Assembly (NCBI GenBank): GCA_013377095.1
Contig: JACAAY010000032.1
Coordinates: 1-47,450 of the forward strand
Source: Desulfuromonadales bacterium
GTDB lineage: Bacteria > Desulfobacterota > Desulfuromonadia > Geobacterales > Pseudopelobacteraceae
Direction of reading: 5' to 3'
Length of the DNA stretch: 47,450 nt
Shown in pieces: positions 26,068 to 34,133 of this stretch (the first letter of the stretch is position 1; every line of letters begins with the position of its first letter). The position numbers and the translations under genes are program-made. The notes below the pieces were generated by a model that had not been told where the DNA came from, searched no databases, and worked only from the letters and a program-made list of their open reading frames with translations.

Positions 26068-27192
26068 TCATAAAAGAGTGTTAAATGGATCGATCTCGAC
26101 ACGGCACGGCAACACCTCGCACTCTGCGAATCCCGCTTCGGCAAGCATCCCTGCGAGCCGTTCAGCCACCGCATCCACCATAATGATTTCCGTGGGGAAA
26201 TGTCCGGCGTCGATCAGGGCAATGCCCAGGTCTTCGGCCTCCCGTGCTTCATGGTATTTGACATCACCGGTCACCAGAACATCTGCACCAGCCCTGACCG
26301 AAATCCGCAACAGCGAGGCGCCGGCGCCACTGCACAGGGCAACCTTGCGTATGGCTGCATCGGGGTCACCCACAAAGCGCAGTCCGGGGGCCGCGAGACT
26401 CTGCTGCAAACGTGCGGCAAACGATGCCAGGGAAACCGGTTCCGTCAAGCGGCCGATACGTCCCAAGCCAAGCTTGCGCCCCTCATTGAGCAGCGGATAG
26501 ACATCAAAGGCAGGTTCCTCATAGGGGTGGGCGGCCAGCAGAGCTTTGATAGCCCGCGGCACAGCGGTGCGCTCGACGAGCAGTTCAAGCCGGCATTCCG
26601 CAACCCGTTCCTGCTGGCCGAGGGAGCCGATAAACGGATGTGCACCCTCCAGCGGGGTAAAGGTTCCCTCGCCCGGGGAGGAAAAGGAACAACCGCAATA
26701 GGCGCCCAGAACTTCGGTGTGTGGAAGCAATGCGGTGCGTACCGGTTCCAGATGTTCCGCGGGTACATAGACCACCAACTTGGCAAGTTCACGAGTTGAA
26801 GTCACCTGAAGCGGGGTGCAGGCGGATAGCCCGATCCGTTGCGCCAGCAGGTCATTCAACCCGCCTTCGGCGCAATCGTAATTAGTGTGCATACTGACAA
26901 CGGCCAGGCCACCGCGGATGGCTGCATGGATCAAACCACCCAGGGGAGTGGTGGCGGATATGGACTTCTGGGCGGTGAAAATCAGGGGATGATGGGTGAC
27001 AAGCAGGTTACAGGCGGAAGCCAGTGCAGATTCGATAACGGTGGGGGTTGCATCCAGGGCAACCATGATGCGTGAAATTGTCGCGGTCGGGTCGCCCAGC
27101 TGGAGCCCTGAGTTATCCCACGATTCGGCCAACCCTGGCGGAGCCATTTTTCCAATGATTCCGAGTATATCTGAGAGCTTCGCTTTTTTCAT
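26068..27192 (-). CDS. Nif3-like dinuclear metal-centre protein
   Basis: 374 residues, the long YqfO form. The N-terminal half starts WDNSGLQLGD and carries the metal ligands VTHHPLIF and SMHTNYDCAEGGLNDLLA. The middle (about 130-245) is the inserted PII-like domain (KLVVYVPAEHLEPVRTALL to AHPYEEPAFDVYPL). The C-terminal half has VTGDVKYHEA and IDAGHFPTEI, the remaining metal ligands. The fold forms hexameric toroids; the once-used GTP cyclohydrolase label is unproven. There is no good ribosome site before ATG 27192, and a terminator hairpin ends 8 nt upstream. Confidence 0.9.
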   Translation of the reverse strand: MKKAKLSDILGIIGKMAPPGLAESWDNSGLQLGDPTATISRIMVALDATPTVIESALASACNLLVTHHPLIFTAQKSISATTPLGGLIHAAIRGGLAVVSMHTNYDCAEGGLNDLLAQRIGLSACTPLQVTSTRELAKLVVYVPAEHLEPVRTALLPHTEVLGAYCGCSFSSPGEGTFTPLEGAHPFIGSLGQQERVAECRLELLVERTAVPRAIKALLAAHPYEEPAFDVYPLLNEGRKLGLGRIGRLTEPVSLASFAARLQQSLAAPGLRFVGDPDAAIRKVALCSGAGASLLRISVRAGADVLVTGDVKYHEAREAEDLGIALIDAGHFPTEIIMVDAVAERLAGMLAEAGFAECEVLPCRVEIDPFNTLL

Positions 27193-27200
27193 TCGCTACA

Positions 27201-27234
27201 AAGAAAAAGAGTGCAACCTCTCGGTGTGCACTCT
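27201..27234 (-). terminator. Terminator after the tRNA gene
   Basis: On the minus strand AGAGTGCA (27227-27234) and TGCACTCT (27208-27215) form a perfect 8-bp stem with an 11-nt loop, followed by CTTTTTCTTT-like T-rich sequence. It lies between the tRNA and the Nif3-like gene and reads in their common direction. Confidence 0.8.
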
Positions 27235-27307
27235 TGGAGATATGATGGCATGGACAGCCCCGTTCGTAATTTTGCCGGCATCCGGCGTATCTTCCTTACT
27301 GTAAAAA

Positions 27308-27384
27308 TGGTGGGCCCACCAGGACTCGAACCTGGGACCAACCGGTTATGAGCCGGTGGCTCTAGCCAACTGAGCTATAGGCCC
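27308..27384 (-). tRNA. tRNA with CAU anticodon, probably tRNA-Ile2
   Basis: A 77-nt cloverleaf with encoded CCA: acceptor GGGCCTA/TGGGCCC, D arm GCTC/GAGC, anticodon arm ACCGG-CTCATAA-CCGGT, T arm CCAGG-TTCGAGT-CCTGG. The anticodon is CAU. The acceptor and D stem start GGGCCTATAGCTCAG as in bacterial tRNA-Ile(GAU), so I favour the isoleucine tRNA whose C34 becomes lysidine by TilS, reading AUA. Elongator Met is the alternative. It is not an initiator (no C1-A72 mismatch). Confidence 0.93.
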
Positions 27385-27397
27385 GCGGGAGTTAGTA

Positions 27398-27426
27398 ATA
27401 GTAGTAAAGCGGGCTGTGACTGTCAA
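27398..27426 (-). promoter_or_regulatory. tRNA promoter
   Basis: On the minus strand TTGACA (27421-27426), a 17-nt spacer and TACTAT (27398-27403), 13 nt before the tRNA 5' end. A G/C-rich stretch follows the -10, as in stringently controlled stable-RNA promoters. Confidence 0.75.
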
Positions 27427-27530
27427 CTCTTTTCGAATAATCGGGCCCATTTTTATTAATGAGCCCATCGCGAGCAGCGCTTTTTGAGTAAACAGCAGGC
27501 GAGTTCTGTATGGCCGGACCGGCTGAGTAC

Positions 27531-28094
27531 TCAGGCCCGTGAGATAAATCGCGCATCGCGGGTATCCACCTTGATCCGCTCGCCTTGTTCCAAATAGGGG
27601 GGAACCTGGAGTTTGAGACCGGTCTCCAGCACCGCCTCCTTGGTCTGGGCAGTGGCCGTGGCATTTTTCATGACCGGAACGGTCTCGGAAATGGTCAGCT
27701 CCACGGTCATGGGTAGATCCACATTGACCAGGCGACCTTCGAAAAGGCCCAGCACCACTTCTGTTCCCTCCAGCAGGAAGGGGGCCAGCTCCTGAAAATC
27801 CCCTTCATCCATCTCGAACTGCTCGTAGGTTTCCAGATCCATGAACATACCCCGCCCACCGTCGGCATACAGAAACTGCCCCTTGTGGCGCTCGAAATCA
27901 GCCTCGTCCACCTTGTCGCCGGAACGGAAGGTTTTTTCCAGCACCTGAGCGGTGATCAGATTGCGGTATTTGGTCTTGACCATGGTGTTGGCACCACGGG
28001 CCGTGGGTGACTGGGTTGTGACATCGACAATCAGACAGGGGGCGCCATCCAACTGGATGACGAGCCCTTTTTTGAAATCGGACGTGCTGAACAT
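27531..28094 (-). CDS. Elongation factor P-like protein (YeiP/EfpL type)
   Basis: 187 residues from ATG 28094, preceded by AAGGAGTTTGC. It has three EF-P domains: KOW-like (FSTSDFKKGLVIQLDGAPCL), OB (RGMFMDLETYEQFEMDEGDF) and C-terminal OB (LKLQVPPYLEQGERIKVDTR). Instead of the lysine or arginine tip of classical EF-P, the first-domain loop reads QSPTARGANT. That matches the conserved loop of E. coli YeiP (EfpL), an unmodified paralogue that relieves stalling. The call to this subgroup is from that motif. It stands between queF and the tRNA; queF begins upstream and stops 28 nt before it. Confidence 0.88.
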   Translation of the reverse strand: MFSTSDFKKGLVIQLDGAPCLIVDVTTQSPTARGANTMVKTKYRNLITAQVLEKTFRSGDKVDEADFERHKGQFLYADGGRGMFMDLETYEQFEMDEGDFQELAPFLLEGTEVVLGLFEGRLVNVDLPMTVELTISETVPVMKNATATAQTKEAVLETGLKLQVPPYLEQGERIKVDTRDARFISRA

Positions 28095-28122
28095 GCAAAC
28101 TCCTTTGGTATAAATTGCGGTA

Positions 28123-28554
28123 CTATTTTTTGCGATATTCCGCCGTGGGCCAGAAGGGAATGCCGCCACGGGGGGTGAACTCGCCGCGCACCGTCAGCCA
28201 GGCCGGTGATAGTAGCTTGACCAGATCGTTACAGATGCGGTTGACGCTGGCCTCATGGAATTCGCCATGCATGCGAAACGACCCCAGGTACAGCTTGAGG
28301 CTCTTGCTTTCCACGCAGAGTCCATCGGGTTGGTAATCGATCACGATTTTGGCAAAGTCGGGCTGGCCGGTCATGGGACAGAGACAGGTGAATTCGGGGC
28401 ACTCGATATGCAGCGTTCCCACAGCGCCGGCCGGATTCAGATCCGGCTGGGCAAAGGGGCTTGGGAAAGCCTCCAGCAGCGAGGCATCGGGTTGATCATA
28501 GCGATAGCCGGTTGTACCGGCGCCAAGCGATTTCAGATTTTTGTGCAGAGTCAT
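28123..28554 (-). CDS. queF: NADPH-dependent preQ0 reductase QueF
   Basis: 143 residues from ATG 28554, preceded by AAGGGGGATTACAC. It reduces 7-cyano-7-deazaguanine (preQ0) to preQ1 for queuosine in tRNA. It is the short unimodular type. The catalytic Cys and Asp lie in TCLCPMTGQPDFA, the substrate Glu in HGEFHEASVNRI, and the family end FTPRGGIPFWPTAEY is present. It is the first gene of a likely queF-efpL transcript and diverges from the MaoC-like gene. Confidence 0.95.
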   Translation of the reverse strand: MTLHKNLKSLGAGTTGYRYDQPDASLLEAFPSPFAQPDLNPAGAVGTLHIECPEFTCLCPMTGQPDFAKIVIDYQPDGLCVESKSLKLYLGSFRMHGEFHEASVNRICNDLVKLLSPAWLTVRGEFTPRGGIPFWPTAEYRKK

Positions 28555-28649
28555 GTGTAATCCCCCTTGAGGTGCATCAGGAAATCTGCGATACCATAGC
28601 AGCGAAGTGCTTGGCAATCATTATTTTCCCCACGTGAGGTACACCGAAC

Positions 28650-29126
28650 ATGTCCGCAGCCGATGACCTGATCGCGCTCTATCAACCGAAAATTGGAACC
28701 GAGCTGCACTGCGGCCCCTGGCTGGAGATCGACCAGCAGCGCATAGATGCCTTTGCGGCGGCAACCGGCGATCAGCAGTGGATCCACACCGATCCCGAAC
28801 GTACCCGCCTTGAATCCCCCTATGGCACGACCATTGCCCACGGCTACCTGACCCTTTCCCTGCTACCACTCCTGACTCAGAGCAATGCTCCCGGTTTTTT
28901 TGAGAAGAACTATCCCGGCATGCGCCTGAGGATCAACTACGGGCTCAATCGGGTGCGTTTCCCCGCCCCGGTGACGGTTGGCTCATACATCCGCAGCCGG
29001 ACCATGTTGCAGGAGCTGCAGAGGGTTGAACAGGGGGTCCAGTTTACCTACCAGATCACCGTCGATATTCAGGGCAACTGTAAACCGGCCTGTTCGGTGG
29101 AATTCCTGGCGCGGGTGTACCCCTGA
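28650..29126 (+). CDS. MaoC-like (R)-specific enoyl hydratase
   Basis: 158 residues, hot-dog fold. The hydratase motif is visible as RIDAFAAATGDQQWIHTDPE, with the catalytic Asp and His in GDQQWIH, followed by TTIAHGYLTLSLLP and NYGLNRVRFPAPV. Such proteins hydrate trans-2-enoyl-CoA or act as NodN-like dehydratases; the precise substrate is unknown. It is transcribed alone, divergent from queF and convergent with the CHASE2 gene. Confidence 0.85.
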   Translation: MSAADDLIALYQPKIGTELHCGPWLEIDQQRIDAFAAATGDQQWIHTDPERTRLESPYGTTIAHGYLTLSLLPLLTQSNAPGFFEKNYPGMRLRINYGLNRVRFPAPVTVGSYIRSRTMLQELQRVEQGVQFTYQITVDIQGNCKPACSVEFLARVYP

Positions 29127-29146
29127 CACACCTGCCGGCATAGCCT

Positions 29147-31156
29147 TCACTTCAGATCAATCTCCACATTGTTCGAGTCGGCAAGTTCCAGCGCGATCTG
29201 CCGCCAGGAGGCTTGCACCCTCAGAAAGGCGTCCACAACATCCGGATCAAACTGTCCGCCCCTGCCGTTACTGATGATACGAACCGCCTCTTCGTGGGGA
29301 ACCGGCTCCTTGTATACCCTCCGTGAAACCAGGGCGTCATAGACATCGGCAACGGACATGAGTCGGGCGGCCCAGGGTATCAGGTCTCCGCGCAGCCCTT
29401 CGGGATATCCCTGGCCGTCCCAGCGTTCATGGTGCGAATAGGCAATATCCTTGGCAAAGTTCAGCAGTTCATCGCTGAAGTCGCCAACCCGCAACTCGGC
29501 CCTGGCCAGCGCGTCCCTTCCATGGGCGGTGTGTTTCTTGACCGTTTCGTATTCCTCGGCCGTGAAGCGCGACGGTTTTCGGAGCAGCTTGTCGTCAATG
29601 CCGACCTTACCGATATCATGGAGAACGGCCAGCTTTGAAATCAATTCTATTTTTTCAGGATCCAGCAACGGCTTGAAGCGCGGATGATGGGATATTTCGG
29701 TACAGAGGGCATGCAGGTAGCGCTGGGTGCGCATGATATGACCACCGGTTTCGGTGTCCCGTATTTCGGCCAGCGCAGCCATGGAGGTCATGATAAAATC
29801 CCTGGCTTTTGCCAGATCAAGGGATTGGTGCAGCGCCTTCTTCTCCACATGGAACAGACGAATGAGCGTCAACAGAGAAAAGGTTGAGAACAGCGTGACA
29901 AGGGGGAAAACGGGCGGGAGGAACAGGCCACGGGAGTGGAACAACCAGACCGCACCCTGCCAAGTCCCGGCAGCGACTACAACCAGCAGCAATGCCCCCC
30001 GAATCGCCGGAAACAGGACACAGACAAGGGTAGCGCACAATCCCAGTGCCAGCGCTGCCACCAGGCGGTACCCCCAGGGAGCCGGGCGGGCAAAATCCCC
30101 CTTCAGGATATTATCCGCGACTATGCCGTGAATCTGGACACCGGACATCAGCCTGTCCAGGGGAGTTGCAACCAGGTCGCCCATGCCGGTTGCCGTTGCA
30201 CCCAGCAGCACCACCCGCCCCTGCAATGCGGATCGAGGCACCGTTCCATCCAACAGAGCCGATGCCGAAAACATCGTGGCGCTGGCATGCCGCTTTCGAT
30301 AGCGGAGCAGAATGCGTCCACGTTCATCCAGAGGAATTCTGCTGTCTCCGATCTTCAGGGCCAGATCTCCCCACCAGGTAGCCTGGAGGACCACACCCGG
30401 CGAACCGAGTGACCGCAGTACCGTTGCCAGGGCCAGACTGGGATAGATAGCGCCCCCCTGCTCCATGAGAACCGGCATCCTGCGCAGCACCCCGTCCTGC
30501 TCCCTGGCTCCGTTGAGAAATCCGGATGCGCCGGCTCCCCGGTAAAACACCGGCAAACTGCCGACAGCACCTGATGCACTCAAGAGGCGTTTGAGGGGAT
30601 CGACGACCGCTCCCTTTCCCACGGAAACCATGTTCAGCGGGTACAGCCCCCGTTCAACATTCCTGGAGAATACAGGCTGGCCAAAGGTCAACTCGAAACC
30701 GGGCACAAAGGGGCCGTTTTCCAAGGCCCTGACCAGGGCCAGGTCTCCGGCAGACAGTTGAGGAGGAGCAGCCGAAGACCGCCCACTGGCGGAGGAAAAC
30801 TCGGCTTCTGCAAAAATCACGTCAATTCCCACCGCAGCTGGTTTTTGGTCCGCGATTCGCGCCAATAACCGCGCCACAAGCGATCGCGGCCATGGCCAGC
30901 GACCGTAACGTGCCAGCGACTCATCGTCCAGCGCCACAACAACCGGGCACTGGTCCACCTGCGGAGGAGTATCATCCTTGGTCAGGCCATCAAAGAAACG
31001 ACCATCCAGGTATGTAACAAAGGAGGGCTGGGACAGGGAGAACGCAACAAGGCAGATTGTCAGGACAGCTCCGCACACGGCAAGCAAGGTCCTGCCGCTG
31101 CCGGGGAGCCGACTATGGTGGGTGGGGGTCAGTCTGGTCACATCATGTATCCTCAC
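29147..31156 (-). CDS. CHASE2-HD-GYP membrane receptor, putative c-di-GMP phosphodiesterase
   Basis: 669 residues. An N-terminal membrane helix (TLLAVCGAVLTICLVAFSL) leads into a periplasmic CHASE2 sensor (about 45-345, with PVVVALDDESLARYGRWPWP and GRVVLLGATATGMGD). A cluster of three helices follows (about 350-430). The cytoplasmic C-terminus is a HD-GYP domain: HDIGKVGIDDKLLRKP with its HD at 513-514, and HHERWDGQGYPEGL from 575. HD-GYP enzymes hydrolyse c-di-GMP; all core ligands seem present, so activity is likely. CHASE2 is more often joined to cyclase, kinase or GGDEF outputs. Last gene of the FecR-OmpA-CHASE2 operon. Confidence 0.9.
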   Translation of the reverse strand: MRIHDVTRLTPTHHSRLPGSGRTLLAVCGAVLTICLVAFSLSQPSFVTYLDGRFFDGLTKDDTPPQVDQCPVVVALDDESLARYGRWPWPRSLVARLLARIADQKPAAVGIDVIFAEAEFSSASGRSSAAPPQLSAGDLALVRALENGPFVPGFELTFGQPVFSRNVERGLYPLNMVSVGKGAVVDPLKRLLSASGAVGSLPVFYRGAGASGFLNGAREQDGVLRRMPVLMEQGGAIYPSLALATVLRSLGSPGVVLQATWWGDLALKIGDSRIPLDERGRILLRYRKRHASATMFSASALLDGTVPRSALQGRVVLLGATATGMGDLVATPLDRLMSGVQIHGIVADNILKGDFARPAPWGYRLVAALALGLCATLVCVLFPAIRGALLLVVVAAGTWQGAVWLFHSRGLFLPPVFPLVTLFSTFSLLTLIRLFHVEKKALHQSLDLAKARDFIMTSMAALAEIRDTETGGHIMRTQRYLHALCTEISHHPRFKPLLDPEKIELISKLAVLHDIGKVGIDDKLLRKPSRFTAEEYETVKKHTAHGRDALARAELRVGDFSDELLNFAKDIAYSHHERWDGQGYPEGLRGDLIPWAARLMSVADVYDALVSRRVYKEPVPHEEAVRIISNGRGGQFDPDVVDAFLRVQASWRQIALELADSNNVEIDLK

Positions 31157-31189
31157 GGATCGCCGGCAGATCGGTTTGGGGCGTACCGC

Positions 31190-31819
31190 CTAGCGAATGG
31201 TGACCTCTATGCGACGGTTGCGTGGTTCAGGGGTATTGTCGCGCGTTTTGATCAACGGGTTGGACTCACCGTGGGAATCTATTTCGACCAGAGCCGGTCT
31301 GGCACCAAGCAGTGTCAATTGGGCGGTAACCGAGTTTGCCCGTAACAGACCTAGCTGGTAATTGCTTTTGGGAGACCCCACGGTATCGGTGTGCCCAATA
31401 ACCGACATTTCAGCTGGGTGGCGATCCTTGACAGCTTTGAGAATCTCGGGAAGCATGCGCTTCGACTCAGGCGTGAGCTTGGCCTTGTTGGTCTCGAAAT
31501 AGAGGATGTAGCGAACCGGCGGCAGCGGCATGGCGGTCAGGGCAGAGCCGACCAAGGCCTGGACCGCTGCCTTGTCCCGCACCACCGGTTTGCCCGGCGC
31601 TAGATTATCCGAACCAATCTCCGTTGTCTGCCAGGACTGATTCAGAACCTGCGAGCCATGGGAGTTTGACACCACGACTTCACCGGAAACCTTGCCATCC
31701 ACGGGAAGCAGCACGACATAACTCACGGGCTTGGGCTTAGGCCCGGCGCATCCTGCCAACAGCACGACAACGACATAACTGACCAGCAGCATCAGTTTAC
31801 GGATCCCCAGTTTCTTCAT
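31190..31819 (-). CDS. OmpA-family lipoprotein
   Basis: 209 residues. A lipoprotein signal with lipobox LLAGC (Cys at about 24) is followed by a variable domain (45-105) and a C-terminal OmpA-like peptidoglycan-binding domain: YFETNKAKLTPESKRMLPEI, then VIGHTDTVGSPKSNYQLGLL and NTPEPRNRRIEVTI. It should sit in the outer membrane, bound to peptidoglycan. It overlaps the FecR-domain gene by 4 nt and precedes the CHASE2 gene by 33 nt, so the three are probably one functional unit. Confidence 0.9.
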   Translation of the reverse strand: MKKLGIRKLMLLVSYVVVVLLAGCAGPKPKPVSYVVLLPVDGKVSGEVVVSNSHGSQVLNQSWQTTEIGSDNLAPGKPVVRDKAAVQALVGSALTAMPLPPVRYILYFETNKAKLTPESKRMLPEILKAVKDRHPAEMSVIGHTDTVGSPKSNYQLGLLRANSVTAQLTLLGARPALVEIDSHGESNPLIKTRDNTPEPRNRRIEVTIR

Positions 31820-32262
31820 GGCTCAATCCTGACGGCAAGATAGGTTCCCCTGACCCCAAGCGTTGCCGACGGCGTTTCAAGCCGAACGGATCCGGGAGCA
31901 AGCTTTGCCACTTTTCCGGAGAGATAGCTGATAACACCACGCGTAAACTTCAGCACCATACCCAGTTTCTGCTCGGCCGGCTTAAAGGCGAACTGATCCA
32001 AGTGGGCTTCGGACGATGGGCCGAGGGACAGGACCGTATCATCCCGCAGAATGACACCCAGCGAACCGGTTGCGCCGGTGGAAAGCACATCGCCCTGAAA
32101 AAGCTGATTGCCGGGCTTGGCTGTCACGCGACGAGCATCGCGGAGAATGGCTGCGTCACCGCTGGCAGCCTTCACGAGCCCTATCGGCTGGCGATCAGAC
32201 TCTGCCTGTGCCGCCGATGCTGCAATCAGCAGAATGCACAGTATGGATAACAGATAACGCAT
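31816..32262 (-). CDS. Exported FecR-domain protein
   Basis: 148 residues from ATG 32262, chosen because GGAGGCGTGTG precedes it and it opens a signal peptide (MRYLLSILCILLIAASAAQA). The mature part is a single FecR-type beta domain: QLFQGDVLSTGATGSLGVIL, DDTVLSLGPSSEAHLDQF, and the close LETPSATLGVRGTYLAVRI. There is no anti-sigma N-domain and no sigma gene nearby, so this is the stand-alone periplasmic form rather than an iron-siderophore regulator. First gene of its operon. Confidence 0.88.
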   Translation of the reverse strand: MRYLLSILCILLIAASAAQAESDRQPIGLVKAASGDAAILRDARRVTAKPGNQLFQGDVLSTGATGSLGVILRDDTVLSLGPSSEAHLDQFAFKPAEQKLGMVLKFTRGVISYLSGKVAKLAPGSVRLETPSATLGVRGTYLAVRIEP

Positions 32263-32551
32263 CACACGCCTCCATGGATTTAAGAAACCGCCGAAACAAA
32301 ACAGATCATCATGGCATGTACCGTACAATCCCTCTGTCACCAGGTTCATACCACAGGATCACTGGCTCCTGATAGGTTAAAAAAAAGTGTGCTGCACGTC
32401 CCCCACTCCAGCAGCTTACAACAAAACCATTGAAAGTCCATGTCTTGCCGAATGTTTCTTTTGACAAAACGAATCGATATCAAGAGGAAACTATTCTGAA
32501 AACGCACCAACTGCTTCATTTATGGTACTCTATAGTACGCTCTTTTCCCCC

Positions 32552-32580
32552 TTGATTTCAAACGATTAAAATGGCATAAG
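32552..32580 (+). promoter_or_regulatory. Candidate promoter of the aldolase gene
   Basis: TTGATT (32552-32557), 17-nt spacer, CATAAG (32575-32580), 46 nt before the start codon. Match to consensus is moderate. A short palindrome GTAC-TCTATA-GTAC lies 15 nt upstream. The rest of the 364-bp gap (32263-32626) shows no gene. Confidence 0.45.
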
Positions 32581-32626
32581 ATTGTGCCTGTTTCCGCACC
32601 ACATATAACATTCACAGGAGGGTAGC

Positions 32627-33907
32627 ATGGGTTATCCGGCAGATTTTGAAAAAGCGCTCCAGATTGGGCGCCCCCCCACCATCAGAACGCTCTTTCCCAA
32701 CTCCAAGGCTTTAATCGTCAGCGGCAAAAGCATCGACAGGGCCATGCTCGCCAAGGGCAAGGCGATTGCGCTTGCCGCAAACGGCCGCAACTATTTCGTT
32801 ATCCGTGGTGTTCTTAACGCCGCTCAGCGTGCGAACGCAGCCGTTATCATCGAAATCGCCAAATCTGAAGGGGGGCGAACAGCCTACTGCGCGGTCAACT
32901 ACTGGAACATGGCCCGCATTGTCGACGCGCTCTGCAACGAAATGGGGATCACCATACCGGTTGCCATCCATGCCGACCACTACGGCATCAAGAATGCCGC
33001 TGACCTGGCCGCTGCCAAGGTGGAGGTTCCAACCATGTTCGAGGCGGGTATCACCTCCATTGCCATCGACGCCTCTCACCTGCCCGATGACCAGAACCTG
33101 CTGGCCAACTTGGAAATCAACCCCTTCATCCCCCGCTGGGCCGGGCTGGAGACCGAGGTGGGTGAAATCAAGGGCAAGGCAGGGCTTTCCACCGTTCCCG
33201 AGGCCAAGTTTCTGATCCAGGGGCTGAACGCCCATGAAATCTTCCCCGACTGGATCGCCCTCAACAACGGCACCACCCACGGCCTCGAAGCCAGCGACGC
33301 CGGCATCCAGGTCGATCTGACCGCGGAAATCCATGCCGCCATCACCGACTACCGGGTCAGCGGCGCCCAGCACGGCACCTCCGGCAACAGTTCCGAACGG
33401 CTGCGCGAAATTGCCCACAAGACCGTCACCACCAAGGCCAATGTGGCCACCGCCCTGCAGATGATCTCCTGGGGACTGGAAGTCAACGACTACGGCAACG
33501 CCCAGCTGGACGCCGACGGCAGTTTCATCAAGGTCAAAGGTGAAGGCATGGGCGAGGAACTGTGGGCCGAGATCGTTGCCTATGCTGATTCCAAGGGCTG
33601 GAAAAAGGGAGACTACAAGAGTCTCAACCTCCCCTTCGAGAACAAGCTCCTGGCTCAGCCCAGGGAGATCCGCGAACGCATGGCCAAACGGGTCGAGGAG
33701 TTTGCCTTCAAGATCATGACCGACGTCTTCAATGCCCGTGACACCGCACCGCTGGCAATTGCCGCCATCCTCAAGGCCGGTTCCCATGACCTGGGCCCCA
33801 AGGGAGCCCAGATAGAAGACCCGGCTTTCTGGACCAGGGAACAGATCATCGAGCGGGCAAAATCCATCTGCTCCTGCAAGGGACCGGAGGGAAATTTCGA
33901 CGATTGA
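32627..33907 (+). CDS. fba: Class II fructose-bisphosphate aldolase, atypical long form
   Basis: 426 residues. A class II aldolase cleaves fructose-1,6-bisphosphate with a zinc ion. The zinc-ligand segment PVAIHADHYG (HxDH), IDASHLPDDQN, GLETEVGEIKGK and the later VSGAQHGTSGNSSERL match the fold, though motif wording departs from the E. coli and Bacillus types and the protein is longer by about 70-100 residues. I therefore infer the reaction from the family and not from a close match. A strong CAGGAGGGTAGC ribosome site precedes ATG, and a terminator follows. Confidence 0.8.
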   Translation: MGYPADFEKALQIGRPPTIRTLFPNSKALIVSGKSIDRAMLAKGKAIALAANGRNYFVIRGVLNAAQRANAAVIIEIAKSEGGRTAYCAVNYWNMARIVDALCNEMGITIPVAIHADHYGIKNAADLAAAKVEVPTMFEAGITSIAIDASHLPDDQNLLANLEINPFIPRWAGLETEVGEIKGKAGLSTVPEAKFLIQGLNAHEIFPDWIALNNGTTHGLEASDAGIQVDLTAEIHAAITDYRVSGAQHGTSGNSSERLREIAHKTVTTKANVATALQMISWGLEVNDYGNAQLDADGSFIKVKGEGMGEELWAEIVAYADSKGWKKGDYKSLNLPFENKLLAQPREIRERMAKRVEEFAFKIMTDVFNARDTAPLAIAAILKAGSHDLGPKGAQIEDPAFWTREQIIERAKSICSCKGPEGNFDD

Positions 33908-33927
33908 TCAACCAAAATCAGAAGTCA

Positions 33928-33953
33928 GGGGGGTGGCGACGCCCCCTTTTTTT
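33928..33953 (+). terminator. Terminator after the aldolase gene
   Basis: GGGGG and CCCCC arms (within 33928-33946) around an 8-nt G/C-rich loop, followed by seven T (33947-33953). It lies 20 nt after the stop codon. Confidence 0.8.
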
Positions 33954-34133
33954 GTGCCCGTATATCACTGTCCCGCTTTGCCACCCGAACCATCCTCCTC
34001 TCCTGGTTACACATGCGTCTGATAACCATTCGATATCCGTATAAAATCCGTTGACAGCACGAAAGCGGGGCGATAAACCTAGTTCATGGGGCAAGAGACA
34101 CGACGGCTAGCCCCCTCAGGGAGATCCACTGCC

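Noticed and set aside
32711..33787. Long minus-strand ORF opposite the aldolase (358 codons)
   Set aside because: Antisense shadow of a GC-rich gene; composition is Val/Gly/Asp-rich without domain patterns.
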